Positions 32,930 through 46,067 of a stretch of DNA of 64,000 bases are shown here, one piece after another. How positions within the stretch are numbered: position 1 is the first letter of the stretch; the number at the start of each line of letters is the position of its first letter. Source of the stretch: Fragilaria crotonensis (lineage: Eukaryota > Bacillariophyta > Fragilariophyceae > Fragilariales > Fragilariaceae); NCBI GenBank assembly GCA_022925895.1, contig JAKSYS010000055.1, forward strand, positions 62,001 through 126,000, in the 5' to 3' direction. The notes beneath the pieces are model-generated. The model had not been told where the DNA came from and ran no database searches. It saw nothing but the letters and a program-made list of their open reading frames with translations. A program made the position numbers and the translations under genes.

Positions 32930-34720
32930 AGCTTAGGCCCTCTTGGCAATATCTATTATGCCTGTGGATAGCAGCGCAAGTTGAATAGTAGCTTTCGGCA
33001 ATTTGGGGTTGTTTGATTGACACAGTGACCTTCTCTGAAGGTGCATTTGGCTGTTGGTTGACCTGCTGCCAGCGGCAGCAAGAATATGGAGTTCCTTCAG
33101 CAAGTGATCCTGCCTTCGCAATGAAGTACCTCCGCTCGCAATCCCTCCACACAAACGCTGCCATAGTAGGATCCTGACTGTCGGCAGGCAGGTTCTGAAA
33201 CCAGTGCAACGAAGTCGCCACGTTGATTGAGTTCAACATTTTGTCAGATAGGCTTTTGCTGGGAAACCTTTCATGGCTGTCTTGACCACGCCAATGATCT
33301 GAGGCCATTTCTGAAAACTCCATTGCCGCGCCGACAGAACCAACACAAAGTACGAGTCAGTGCAAACAACCCTGTTGGAACCAAACCAGGGGATGACAAC
33401 GTGTTTCAATACATTTGTCCCTTGCAGGAGACTTGTTTCAATTGGTGGATCATCCTTGCCAACAAGATCAATCCCCTTCACCAACTTAAGATGCAACATT
33501 TCTCCGCTTTGACCACACGCAACATTCTGAATTTCACACCCATTTTTGGGCTTATGGTCAATTGCTACTTATTGAGGGATGTCACTGCATATTTGTCACA
33601 ACTTACAATATGTCTATGGTACGACGTGTATATGCACCGTGCTGTTTGGTACAGTGTTCACAATACAGTACCGCCCGGTGCAAATGCACTCAGACATACC
33701 TGTTACTAAGTCAGGTATGTAGCTAGATAGTCTAATCAGTGGAGTACCCCACATGTACTCCACTCACTGTAAGGGTATAGCGGTGCCAAGCAAGGTTTAT
33801 CAAGGAGCAAGAAAGGCCACGACATTGTTCAACTCACCCGCCGTACTATTTTGTGCTGTTTATACGAATGCAGAACAGCCATTGCCAAGAGAATTGCTTA
33901 CCATTCTCCGGTATTCATACATACGCTTCATTGTGGACAATCATCATGGTCCTCCCGTTCTCATTCCTACACCCCCAAGCGTGAGCGCTAGCTGCTTGGA
34001 AGGAGATTGAAAGGGAGGCCTTGATTGGTCCAATGGCCCCCTGTCCATCACACCAATGGCTCATGGACTCATCAACACAGATGCAGTCTGAGGGACTGAA
34101 GTGATTTGCGCAGTGGTCATGGAAGTTGGTGATGAAGTCATCAACCAACCTTCATCAGTATTGTTCTGATGATTCCGTGTCTCCACGAGGAGAAGGTTGG
34201 TGACTCCACCTCACTGCCCGAAATAGGTCGTTAAAACTGTGCTTTGCCATTCCAGTAAGACCAAATTGAGGTGCAGGTTGATACTTTGACAGGTAGTGCC
34301 GCTGTTGACAACAAACAAGCTTGCTCTGGAGGTAAACTCAAACTTTGTCATTAGCAAGATGACACCAAACAAGAATTTCAACATTTCACTGCTGTTTGTC
34401 TTGTTAACTTCCAATTCTGTGAAATCGGCATTGGTCAGATTAACCACTTCAATAAGCTGCTTTGGGGGAAACATCAGAAAAAAATCCAGTGGCAGCATCA
34501 AATCATTTGATCGCAGCAGTATTTGCACCCGGAACCAAGACGTCTCCAACCATATTTCGAACACTCCAAAGGCAAAAGGAACGCACGATACCATTCAATA
34601 GTGGATCTATTTTGGATGCTTTGAACCATTGAGTGCCATGAGATTCTGTAACAGGCTGACCATCTCTTACAAACCTCGTCGGCTGCTGCACTTCTTGAGC
34701 TGGTTTTGGCACTTCATCGA
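32930..34720 (-). pseudogene. PiggyBac-like transposase remnant (DDE_Tnp_1_7 type)
   Basis: Fragments in several frames follow the order of stramenopile piggyBac-like transposases. They include DFFLMFPPKQLIEVVNLTN (about 34480), ILLMTKFEFTSRASLF, NHFSPSDCICVDESMSHW (first D, about 34080), AIDHKPKNGCEIQNVACG (33530), HVVIPWFGSNRVVCTDSYF (second D, 33380), AFVWRDCERRYFIAKAGSLA (33150) and YYSTCAAIHRHNR (32970). About 450 bp of unrelated GTAC-containing sequence (roughly 33590-34050) separates the first D region from the rest and looks like a later insertion. At least one nonsense codon and several frame changes are present, so it is dead. Confidence 0.8.
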
Positions 34721-35679
34721 GCGCAGCAACTGCTGGAGGTCCTCCTGCAGGCTCCTATGTCCGGCGCTCAGTCTCCTCACTCTCATCGGAACTGCTGTTA
34801 AGCATTGCAAGCATCTCGTCTTCATTGCTGACTCCCTCATTTGGGGGCTCTCCATCACCAGTTGTTGCCTTGCTTGGTTCGTACGTTTCATTCACGAGTG
34901 CATCCACGATTCGATTGATCTCTTCTGTTGTTCAATCTTCCTCGGTCACCTTGACCACTCTCGAATTCAACTGTCGCCTCTTAATTGTCCCACCACCAAG
35001 CTCATAATCTGCCGTGATTAGAGTTACAGCACGCTTGTTGCTGGCCGGTTGGACTGAATTGACTGAAATGACAGTCCCGGTAACGAGAATCTTCTTTTTG
35101 GCGTTGCTTCCATATCACCGGTGGCACTCAGAAATGAAGAAACATGGCGCAGGGTTTTGCCTGCACTCTTAGTACTCCAAGGGGAAAACGGCGGTCATAT
35201 CTGGGCATTTTTACGTTAGTTGCTGATGATCTGAAGGAGGTGGATTGCCTTCAAGTTCATGGGCAACAGCAGCAGAGACTGAAAAAATAAAAATTCATCG
35301 ATGAAATTTTTTGGCTGAAGATTTTTTTATAACACAATAACAAACAAAATTGAGCATTCCCCTATTTGAACCATGCAGCCTTTCATTTTTTTGCAAGGAG
35401 ATTGGCAAAGCTTGGGGGAAAACGGACCTTGTCAAAGATAAGGAGAAGCATATCCGAGTCCGAGGTTGGCAAATACGGGTTAAATTTACCCCGTAGGGAG
35501 GATAGACACCAGGAGTCTGTCTGCGCATTCAGAAATGCAATATGTGCGTTTTAATGTCATTGATTTTCAATTTTCAGTCATGAAGGAAATTTTGTTGCAC
35601 TTCATAGCTAAAGTCCCGTTTAAGAAACCCGCTGGATTCGACGATCAAACACAATCATACAATTAGTCCATGGACAACA
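34721..35679. other. No gene recognised
   Basis: The stretch may hold the decayed N-terminal region of the piggyBac gene up to about 34890 (a glutamine- and leucine-rich frame on the - strand). Nothing convincing follows. Confidence 0.4.
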
Positions 35680-36159
35680 ATGCTGCTGAGGGTATTCCAC
35701 CAGTGCTACCTTGAGAGCTCTGTGCATTGTCCCACCGTGAGTGATTTTGGAGTTCTCCTAGAGAAGCAGGGTGCTTGCCTGAGGCAAACGTTGACAACAA
35801 GCCAAGAGATTGAAATGATAGACCAACAGTTTTGCAATCTGAAGCTTGCCTATCGTGAGGAAAATGGGATCAAAGATTCATTGGATGCTTTTCGGGGTGT
35901 ACCATCGATGAAAGAATGCTGGAGTCCAATGAGCGAGCCTTATGATTTGTTGCGTACATTCTGCAGAGGGACTGCAACACCAGTCATGCCTGGAACGAGC
36001 TCAGTTGAAGCAGATTTTTCAGCCGCAGATTTTTCAGCCATTAACAGCTGGATTAAGGATAAGAATTTGCCAAGGAGTGCGGGGATGAGTGAATTCTCCC
36101 TTGAAAGCATCTTGCACTGCAAACAAGCAAAGGATTCATTAGGCAGATGTTTGGAATAA
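35680..36159 (+). pseudogene. Transposase-like C-terminal fragment
   Basis: The 159-residue frame ends with PVMPGTSSVEADFSAADFSA, a short spacer, then MSEFSLESILHCKQAKDSLG. A GTSSVEADFS...FSLEGI-x2-KQ ending recurs at the C-terminus of transposon-encoded proteins in stramenopiles, as I recall it, possibly hAT-related. The segment DFSAADFS looks like a short internal duplication. No catalytic part is visible upstream, so it is probably a fragment. The assignment rests on this tail alone. Confidence 0.4.
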
Positions 36160-39100
36160 GCTGCTGAACACATAAGACTCCTATCATTAGTATTTAAAGT
36201 GTACTTTGGTCCTTTATCTCTTCAGTGTGCAGTCCCACACCAGCACCTCCCACCACGTCCCATGTCATCTCTTAGCATGTACAGTCGGGTTAGGGTTTAC
36301 TCTTCCTGGTACAAATGCTACATAGGCTGCAAATACCCTCAAATAAATAAGCCCTCATTTCACAAGATCCCCCTCATTTAGCTACTATTTGAGTGCAGAT
36401 GAGGACATGTACTCAAATATGGAAACCTGCTCGCCACTGTGCAGCTGGAGCTTTTCCCGGGAAATGCTCTTTGCGGGCTGATCAGTCTTTCGGAGAATTT
36501 GGTGTGCCCATGAGGTGGGGTCCATACAAAAATATGTCCATCCAACTTTCCAACAAGTTTCCAAATAAACAATTAATTCTAGGTTCCATTTTCGTTACTC
36601 CGATGTGGTCTCCATACAAAAAATGAACATCAAAGTTTCGAACTGAAAAGTTCCCCCTAGAAAGTCGATGATGAGTACATGTACTGTGATGGGGTAGATG
36701 GTACTCCATACTGCAGAACTACATGCTACATGGTAGTCCTTTTTTCACACTCTCAATTCCACCCAGTGAACAATTATTATTGCATGAGCAAAGGATCGGA
36801 TACAGTGAACTCTGAAAGCAACCTTCTTGCTCAGAGAAGACACGACGATGACCGCCACCAGTAACAGGGCAAAGCAAGCTAGAATGTTATCGTATCATGG
36901 CACTAAGCCCTGCCCTCCGATTGAATATGATGGAAACTCGTACCCGTGATGTAGTAGTACTCCAGTACACCGTAGGACGAGCCTGGGCAAGAGAAGGAAA
37001 TACTACGAGCGAGTGATATGGTATGCTGGATTATCATTTATAACTAGGTGTTGGCTCTTTCACAGTCATGCAGGCAAATTGATTTCTACTGATTAAATCC
37101 TGCCCTCCTCCATGTACGGCACCGACGTTCGTCACTCGCAGCAGCTTGGCCAAAGACGTATCCGTTGATGTCAACTGTGCACGATGAGGAGGGCCGCAAA
37201 CTCTTTGTCCGCTCGAGGTCGTGAGCTAGTTTTTAATCAAGAGCACAATTGCATTGCAGAATCTGCTGCAGAGTGTAGTCCCACAAAAGACGAGACAATT
37301 GTCAAGCAACATATCTCGACAGTAATAAGAAAGGATCGTTGATTCTTGTATCAAGGAAGGAGGGCACCAGGCCTTGCAATCCTTCAGCACTTGTTCTGCC
37401 ATTGCAGCTCCTTGCTTCCACTCCTCCTTCAAAGCACATCAAATGCCATATTCGGTAGCGCTGTTGGAGCAGGCATGGTGCACAACAACTAGAAGACCGC
37501 AAGTGCTGGCACATGCAACAAAGTGTCTTCATGAAAAAATGAAAGATGTGCTCGAGTGCAAAATGCATGGACGAAATGGAACTTGTGAACAGGTTACGAA
37601 ACTTGGATTTGCAAACTTGGCTAAATTTTTTTGTTAACTTGGATGTCCAAGTCAATGAAAGACGAGTCCCACTTAACCAAAAATCCATGTTGAATCACGA
37701 GTCAATTAGTTTGACCACTTGGAAACTTGGATCGAAATATTTTTGTATGCTGGACACCACCTGAGGCAGAGGATGAGTTCCAAGTGCCAAGGGGTTTGTG
37801 CAGTACTTGGAGTGCATATGCATACAAAAGTCTCAGAGAATCAGATAGCATGTATGCATATTGTAATAGTCTACCACCTATGACATATGATATGGCCGTA
37901 AAGAGATAGTAATCCCAACTACTCTACTACTAGTAGACTCTATAGCTGGTTGCATCATGATGATGATTTTAGTAGGATGCGTAGACCCTCGTATAGATTT
38001 ATATGACATTTAATGATTCTTCGTACTGGTCATACTAAACTTCTCGTTCTTAACTTTTTTGGCAAGCATGGCGCGTGAGACCCTCGTATGGCATTTCAAC
38101 GATGAGCGCAGCTGCGTGTTCACCGATGTTGCCATAATTTTGTGAATTTCATTGCTGCCGTATTTCCATGAAAGGTTTTCATTCATGGACTTGAACACAA
38201 GTCTATAACCTCTCATGAAAGTACGGCAGCTCAAGAAACAACGGAGATCTTGAGAGATCTTTGAGCGCCATCGTGAGACGAACGAAGCATGTAATTTGCC
38301 GTGATAATTTTAGGTCGACAGGGTTAATGCTATTCTTTTGTACTAGGGTCTACGTGGGCTACTATAAGTTTTCCTTCATTGCAACCAGCCGTAGAGTACC
38401 GGTATTTTATTGAATGGGTTCTCATCAGGTGTCTTTTAGTGATGTCCACGTAGCTTGTTGGTAACTTTGGCGAGGCATGCGTTCTCTCAACCGACACATC
38501 GTACTCCTATCATGTGAAATCACGGTCATACTGCACTATGACACATGAGATTATGGATTCCTTTCTGCAATACTCAGAGTGGTCATGTGTCGTAGAAGGT
38601 AGAAGCTGATGCATGTATGAATAGTATGAATATATATATTTGATTTTTGATTGGTACCAGGTAGATTGTACTGAGTACTACTATTGCCAACCTGCCAGGA
38701 GCGTTGTCCAGTAATTTCGAATTGCCATTCATCATTTTTGTCGTTTGCTTGATGGGCAGACCTTTTTACAGGTACTGTAGTATGCATTCAGGAATCAGAT
38801 GGAACAACACGCAAATATCCGTGAAACGTGAAATGCACCACCTGGAACGAGTACTCCAGAGTGGAGTTACTAGTAGTACTATATAACTTCCCAAAACATG
38901 GCCGCAGTTAGCCACTGCTTTTTAACGAACTGCATTATGAAGTTCGGTAGTTCTTGTCACTCACCACGTAACTCCTGCTCCGATACAATACAATGCTTAG
39001 ATAAACCTTTTTTAGGCAGTAGCAACCGAGCCGGCCGGATCGCCTAAGAGATCCGAGCGTTAAACATGACAAATGTCATACTAATGGATACGATCACATT

Positions 39101-39713
39101 ACTTCTGATAGCTGTTCTCATTATTTAAAGAGATGTATCTGCCCAATACGCCAATATCGGAACCTGCGAAACCATGGTCCGAACCTCGGCCTTAAGCGTT
39201 TTTGCTTCGATTTTTTGGTTCTCTCGCATAACTTGTATTTGTACTTTGTGCGGGGTACATGTACCGTTCTACCTGAAACGTACTTCTTGGAACCTGTGCA
39301 ATGCAGATGAAACAGCAAAGCGTCCCTTCCGAGGTCGTAAAAGTCTTTAAGAAATTATGATCTATGCACAGTGTTGCCTAGAGTGGACCAACAAGAATAG
39401 AACATACGACAAAGGCACAACTTTTGCCAAGAAGTTTCCTCGAAGGAGCATACACCGTACACACACCATATGACTGTAAAAAACAAGAAAGAAGTGCCCT
39501 ATTGCGAGGTGGCATGGAAAGATCATCAGGGATTGGCCCTTCTAGCAGCAAGCTACTGGCATTGGTCAGAAGCGCGGTGTTGACAGAACAAAAAGTAAGG
39601 AAATCATATCGTCCAAACAGCTGGCCTGACACTCGAAGAATATAATCCGTCGACAACACAATGAATGTGTTAGCCACGGAGACACGAATCTCCGAAGTAC
39701 CAACGGTTCATCG
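36160..39713. other. Long non-coding stretch; block fragment near 36430
   Basis: At 36430-36512 a piece (GGAAATGCTC, GGCTGATCAGTCTTTCGGAG) matches the upstream parts of the HA blocks (11510, 30090). The - strand frame at 37302-37688 has no recognisable family. Near 39050-39660 short segments match the DNA upstream of HSF gene 2 (TTAACAAATGTCATACTA-like, CGAACCTCGG, AAGTTTCCTCGAA), so the HSF duplications carried their upstream DNA. Confidence 0.5.
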
Positions 39714-40731
39714 ATGCCTGGAAATGGTTCGTCGTTGAAGAGTTCCGCGTTGAAGCGTCGGAAAGATGTTGCGTCCGATGCTTCAAATTCTGCTGCGGTT
39801 CATGTAGTCAAGAAGCGCCGAGTGTATGAGGACCATTCCTACACTGACTTCTCCAAGTTAACGCCAGATCTCGAGTACAGCAAGAAAACAAAACTTGCGG
39901 ATATGACTTTTGTCGAGAGAATTCATCATGTTTTATCGAAGAAGGAGTTCCAGTCTTGCATCGCATGGAAGTCGCATGGACGTGCATTCTGCATCCTCGT
40001 CCCCAAGACTTTTGAGAAACAGGTCTGCGCTGAGTACTTTGCCATGCCTCCCCGTTACTCGACCTTTCTCCGCCAGTTGAACAACCACAGATTCAAGCAT
40101 ATTTCTCAGGGCCCCGACCGCAATTGCTACTACAACGAGGTGAGTGATTGTGCGATGTTACAGCGCTACCGGTGGAAACGCAACCGGATACGCCTTGCTA
40201 ACAATTTGTTGTTCATGCCCGTTGGTAAACAAGTGTTTTCTCCGAGGTATGCCCTGGTTGTGCAAGTACATGCCAAAGCCCAAGAATGCTCGCCTTCTCA
40301 TCCCCGATCCGGAGAACGAGCCAGACTTCTATACTCTGAGCAAGGTTTCCCCTCTTCCTGATCAGGCGCAGGACGAGAGTGCGTCCCCCTCAGTTCCTAA
40401 GAAGCATTCCTCATCAACCAAATGGGGTCAGTCCCGACCTTCACCTACTAAAGATGCCACCAGGTTTGCATGTGCTGAGGCCGCTTCTGACGTTGCTGGG
40501 CAGCCAAAGACAGCTTTGCAACACCCCACTATCTCCACCGCTGCCCTAGGAGCGCCATTCAACACAGCCATCTTGCCGCCACCCAATATTAGCTTGACCT
40601 CCACTCCTCTTTCAGATCAACTGCTGCTTATGCAGACTTCCGCTCACAAGGAAGAGCAAGATCGATTTTACAAAATGCCCCACAACGCAATGCACTACAG
40701 GGTGGCTTCTCCCGAAACAATGGGCGCTTAA
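39714..40731 (+). CDS. Heat shock transcription factor, HSF gene 1
   Basis: It encodes an HSF-type winged-helix DNA-binding domain: FVERIHHVLSKKEFQSCIAW, FCILVPKTFEKQVCAEYF, STFLRQLNNHRFKHISQGPD, then YYNE joined by splicing to CFLRGMPWLCKYMPKPKN. The intron is 40140-40233 (94 nt, GTGAGT...AACAAG, phase 0). Reading into the intron leaves the frame, so splicing is required. A basic KRRK and KKRR region precedes the domain. No clear heptad oligomerisation region is seen. Near the end, one A fewer than in gene 2 shifts the last 20 or so codons; the other frame gives GGFSRNNGRLSSGF, matching gene 2, so the true C-terminus probably lies slightly further on. HSFs are the largest transcription-factor family in diatoms; this one is presumably nuclear. 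Confidence 0.88.
40140..40233 (+). other. Intron of HSF gene 1
   Basis: 94 nt, beginning GTGAGTG and ending GTAAACAAG. The position and most of the sequence are shared with gene 2. It lies inside the DNA-binding domain just before FLRG. Confidence 0.85.
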
Positions 40732-41170
40732 GTAGTGGATTTTCCTTTCTGAAAACTGCATCGAACTGCAGTCTTTGCAAAACCGGTAGTCAATGAATAT
40801 CCCGAGTTCGCTCGTAATCCTAAGTGAGCCTTTCTGAAAGTAACACATTCAAACCAAGTGCATCATTCTGAACCCCTGAATGTGAACAAAAGCGATGATT
40901 TCTAATTGGTCAGCAATGCAAATAGTTAGGCTCGCTGCGCACACTTGTTGTTGGCCTCGGTTACTGCTTCAAATCTTGTTGACGCATCCTCCATGCGACA
41001 TTTCTCAGCAGGGTCATACCTAAGCGCGTGTTTCCGGCACTGCTTCCTTACGATCGAGTCACTTGCATGTTATTGCAAGACCAAGTCTTTGCATAATAGC
41101 GCATTGCCACTCCCAGTGATCATGGTGGAGCCTGGAATGCCCTAGTAAAAACAGGGCAAATGGTGCTCTT

Positions 41171-41864
41171 GTGTCTCGGTCGTCTGACATTCAGGAGAAA
41201 CTCTCCGAGCAAATACAGACTTGGGCAGACGACTCTTTCATCGATTACTCAATATTGAACATCAGGACTGGGGCAAAATTTCTTGTCAAGCGTTTGTCCT
41301 TTGTGAGGAGGAAGGAGGACTGTTTGAAAAGTATTGTTGCAATGCATGCTTTGCTCAAACCAGTCTTCCAGTTTCCATTATGGAGTACCTGTGCCACCTA
41401 AAAGGACTGTAAGCAAGCCAGATAACCTTCAGTTCTTCTTGGACCAACAAGCCAAGGACAGGTCCATTGTTGTCTTTGATTGGTTCAACAACTTGAGCAG
41501 TGCTAGTCACAGTGATGTATCCAAGGGCCTCATTGAATCCTATGGTGAGATTTCTTATCAAGATGTCTGTATCCATGCCCTCAGCCACCTAATAGCTGCA
41601 TGCATGAGGATACCCATCATGAGGCTCAAGTTACCTTCAATGATGTATCATTATCTCATGAATTCCTTGACTGCTGCAGCACAAGAGCAACTCAGGACCA
41701 GAGGCAATGGTACTAGTGTTCTACCTTTCATGTTCGCCTTGGAACATTGTGGGTTTTACACCAATGCATGGACAGTACACTTTGGTACTATATTGCAACA
41801 TTTTGATACACTCCTGTTCTCAATCAATTTTTTTGATGTGGACATTGTTGTACATTCCCATTAA
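41171..41864 (+). pseudogene. Possible decayed coding region, unidentified
   Basis: Overlapping frames (41171-41401, 41334-41864) give protein-like text such as IVVFDWFNNLSSASHSDVSK and DVCIHALSHLIAACMRIPIM, with a frame change near 41350. I do not recognise a family. Confidence 0.3.
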
Positions 41865-41869
41865 AACAA

Positions 41870-42596
41870 TATGACTTCATTCCAAAGTTTTGAAACAAGG
41901 CGCATGTAGTAGAGTCTGGTCAATAATACAATAATTACATTGGTACCCTAAGATGATGCTCCTGCCTGCATACGTTTTACATCAGTACCACAAAAAATGA
42001 TGCTCCCATCTGCTCACATTTCATATGATTACCCCAAGATGATGGTCCCACCTGCACATTTTGAAGATATTTGTGACCATTTGTTGTTATGAATGCTACC
42101 ATGGTACATCATTGCATGGCTCATTGTGCATATTTCGTTTAATTAAATGAGCAAAAGTTGTGTTTCCACAATAAATGCATGTGCTTGCTCAACACAACGC
42201 TTTCCTAATCAACCGACTCCTTATGGAGATTGCCTGATGTCCAATCACGCCTTCTAATGGAGAGCACGTTCACGTCGGTCCGATCACCTCCTCTCATGGA
42301 GAGGTAGAGTGGCTTCATGTCAATCACGAAGAAATGGAGAGTATGTTCACGTTTGTCCGATCACCACCAATCATCCATATCACTGAGCCTTCAAATTTGC
42401 TGTTCACAACTAGTTGCTATAGATCCAAATACCATAAGGATTTGCTAAATGAAACTACAATTACGTAGAAGAAGGAAGGGTGATGCATACTAGTCAATAG
42501 TGGATATTGTTAACGTATATATCTTAAATAGCCTTGTGCTATGTACTAAATAAATTTTGAATCCAAGTTAGCTAGGCACCAGAAGTTGTTTACAGG
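41870..42596. other. Non-coding; short imperfect repeats
   Basis: At 41940-42060 a motif of the type AAGATGATG-CTCCCATCTGC recurs three times. At 42240-42370 GGAGAG...GTTCACGT...GTCCGATCACC recurs twice. No gene is seen. Confidence 0.5.
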
Positions 42597-42880
42597 TTGC
42601 TACATCAAAAGAAAACATGTTAAAACATATTTAGCTAATAGAAAGAATGCACGTTTGTTTGCAAACTGGGATTAGCTTTTCACTCACAATACAGATAGAG
42701 AGCACACATTTACCAGACACTCAGTATTTAGTAGGATTTGAAACACCGCAGACTCTGAGTCGTTTAAGTTATATACGTTCAGATATAGACGCACACTATC
42801 ATATTGTTCCTGCTGAAAATTGAGAACCAATACTAGTAATCAAAAGTCCAAAAAGTTTGTAAAATCAACGGGAATCATCG
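42597..42880 (+). repeat. 284-bp tandem duplication, copy 1 (uninterrupted)
   Basis: It begins TTGCTACATCAAAAG and ends GGGAATCATCG. It is almost identical to the next copy and keeps the unoccupied LINE-2 target (CACTATCATATTGTTCCTGC near 42795). Confidence 0.95.
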
Positions 42881-43095
42881 TTGCTACATCAAAAGAAAAC
42901 ATGTTAAAACATATTTAGCTAATAGAAAGAATGCACGTTTGTTTGCAAACTGGGATTAGCTTTTCACTCACAATGCAGATAGAGAGCACACATTTACCAG
43001 ACACTCAGTATTTAGTAGGATTTGAAACACCGCAGACTCTGAGTCGTTTAAGTTATATACGTTCAGATATAGACGCACACTATCATATTGTTCCT
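42881..43095 (+). repeat. 284-bp tandem duplication, copy 2 (split by LINE-2)
   Basis: It matches copy 1 from its start to the TSD. The remaining part lies at 52205-52268 beyond the LINE. Only a couple of differences separate the copies (one substitution, one 3-bp gap). Confidence 0.95.
43082..43095 (+). repeat. LINE-2 target-site duplication, left
   Basis: ATCATATTGTTCCT, identical to 52191-52204. Confidence 0.95.
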
Positions 43096-43196
43096 ACACA
43101 ATTTCCTAGTTTGGAGTTTTTACATCGAGTTCTGTCCTTCGACCGTCCATCAGTAGAAACAGTAGGAAGTTGTTGCGTACCTCCGCACCGTTCACC

Positions 43197-46067
43197 ATGA
43201 CTGAAGGAACGGCCCCGTTGCCGTTCTTTGCGTCTGATAACCCCCCTGATGTTACCGCATCTGTGTTCAACTTTACCATCGTTGCCTATGTTCAAACTCC
43301 TGCTTTGATTGAGCGCGAGAATGATTCGAAAGCAGCGATTGAAAATCGAAAAGTCGATGATGATAGTTACCGACGCTCGGTTTCACCGACCAGTTGGCAC
43401 CGGTTCACTACCTTAGGATTTCAAGCAACGCATGGCAAAGACTTCGATATGATTTGGAGAGACCGTAACTCCAATCCCTTTGTTTTCATCGACTCGTATG
43501 GTATAACTACAAGGCTTACGTTGATCGTGAATGCAATGTTAACCCTAAGTTACACGCATGGGCAACCAACGTCTCGCATCCATTTTTACTCGAACATTCA
43601 CCAGAATCGTTGGAAATGGACACAGAACGGTTTAGTTGGCCACGCATTCTTGCTCATTTTGCTAAACACTTAGACAAAGGTCTGTGGAAAGCAGTAAAGG
43701 GAACGAATAAACGTAACGAAAAAATGTCGACAGATCTATCTCCAACCAAACATTTCGACAATGAGGAATTGGACAACCACGGGAAAAGCGCACGATTCAA
43801 CATTCCTGTTCCCGAGATAACTGAAGACAACAATTCGGATCAGTTGAGACCAGAAATCGAGGAGGTCGCTACGTTGATGACAAACATGACAAACCAGGAT
43901 GTCGGAGTGGATTCGGACTCTGAGTCTGATGCTAAGCAATCGGCGTTTACGCTGAGCAACGAGGTTAGGACAAATGACGGCACGCATCGCATTTCGATTA
44001 AATGGAAATTATCCCCGAAGGAGTTCACGGAGCTGGTCGATAACAAAACTCGTCTCCACTCAGAAATCTTTTCGGTTTTGGGCGTTGTATTTCAGGAGAC
44101 TGACGGGTATTTCTACCAATGGGATAGTGATGAATTGATCTATCCAAAAAGAGCCCACGAGTTGACTGTTTCGGATTTGAAAGACTACTTAGAGCCTCAA
44201 ATCACGACAGCTCAGTCTCTGCACTTGGTCGTTTTTGCAGTACGCTTCGCTTTCGCCGAGAATCCTATTTCGTGGAGGAATTCCACTCACGTCCAATCCG
44301 CTATGAAACTGAACAATCTTCAGATTCATGAATCCAATGTCAACACTACCGCAGGAATTCCAGTGGTGGCTGGGTATATTCTACTGAAACATCCGACGAT
44401 GACTTTAAGGCATAAGTATACACAATTCCTCAGGTCTCGAATCGTGGATACGTTGCCTTACTTCGACATTCGCCTCCATCGGAAGACACCAACAGACAAG
44501 TCGATCGCCCATTTGGTGGTATACTGCGGGAAAAACAGGTGACAGATCTATGCCAAGAGCTCTCGACAATCTTGAACGGACAAAACACGGCTGTGTTCCT
44601 CCTCGATACACATTTGCAAATATGACAAACGATCAAATCGACAACCATTTCAAGATGCATGAAACGTACATCCGGGCATTACAACCAATCTCATTGGCAC
44701 CGCTTGTGACAACGTTAGATTTGAAACGGGTGGAGTACTTTCCAGATGGCACGACAATCGAAAGGTCGACTCGCGATTGGGTTTTGTCCTCAGACGAGAG
44801 GACGGGGACACACATGCACAATGCGATGTGGTAAATGGAGTAAAGAACGTCAGAACTGCATATGTCATGGCTCCTGCGGCTTATGTGTCAGAAATTCGAG
44901 CGATGGTGGCGAAATACAAGGAACGTCTACGACCGATTGCTCGCCGAGAAGCAAAGTATCGAGAAGGGATTCCAGACTTACCAGATGTCATTCACATTAC
45001 ATCTACTGTTCAAACTAACCTAGACTTTATGGCAAAAATGTCCTCCAGCGATATTTGGAGTAAAGCTCCGCCATCGGTCAAAGCCTTGTCTTCTGCTGTC
45101 GCATCAGCTGCAGCAAACCGTACAGCTCCGTCGGACGCATCGGCCAACAGTGACAATACCGCTCAGTGGCCGTCGTTGGTAAAACGACCAGGACTTGACG
45201 TCTCTAATCCGATCAAGTCAGTACCTAAGTCGGGTGCCAATCTACCGCGTAAGGGGAAACCAAAAACTCAACTGGACATGCATGGTAAATCATCCCATAT
45301 CAGTCTCACGTCGGAAGAAGTTGATGACCGAGCCGACACAGCCTCTACCCATTCTCTGACCAATACGTTGAGATCGTCAACGACCATGCGGATGATGGAG
45401 TTGGAAAACCAGATGCGCGAATGTCGAGAACTCCTACGTTCGAACAGGGAAGCAGCTCGAGACTCGTCGGACAGATTGGCGGCAAACGAACAAAGTCTTC
45501 GAGAAACTATGGAGACCATAACGGAAATGACACATACAGTGGCTGGATTACAAACGCAGTTCGCGGGTTTCAACATCACGATGGAGAGCATGCGACTCAT
45601 GTTGCACACACTGATGCATCAGTCAAGCGGCAACAATGTTCCAGTCGAAAGTAACTTTTCATATTCAGCTTTTCCGTCGTTTCCAATGCCGCATCATCAG
45701 TTGACGACAATTTCTGAATCCACTCGCACAACTGAGTTACAAGGCACGGGGGACAGCACATCCGTGGCATCAGAGGACTCAATGTATCGCAGATCTCCCG
45801 AGAAGAAGAAAACGAGGAAATACGATGAGCAGAATATCTCGAATTCAGCAAGTCCCCCAGTCGACCTTGAAGATGTTCAAATGTGCCTTTTCGAGGAAGG
45901 ACCCCCAGCAGATGAAACTCAGGACACTGTTATTGCCAATGCTTTATCGGGCCAATCTAATGACGACCTCGTTCGACAATCCACGTCACAAACTCACAAA
46001 CAAAATTCAAGCCCCGGACGCTCAATACACAAATCCAAGTGATCCGGCTGGGCGAGAGGACACGTAA
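43197..46067 (+). CDS. LINE-2 ORF1 protein (frame-interrupted)
   Basis: The ATG at 43197 lies in TTCACCATGACT, homologous to the LINE-1 start. The conserved middle segment reads NDGTHRISIKW and YTQFLRSRIVDTLPYFDI. A coiled coil lies at about 45380-45640. Basic and acidic low-complexity regions follow. One frame stops at 46042, but alignment of the ends (DAQYTNPSDPAGREDT with DPQYKISTDLDGAECL in LINE-1) shows the true stop is TAA at 46065-46067, overlapping the ORF2 ATG. Frame changes lie near 43640, 44530, 44595, 44790 and 45850, mostly single-base losses. Confidence 0.75.

Noticed and set aside
36378-39713. tRNA or small RNA genes
   Set aside because: I looked for A/B-box-like and cloverleaf-like stretches by eye and found none that I can support; a tRNAscan-SE or Infernal run would be decisive.
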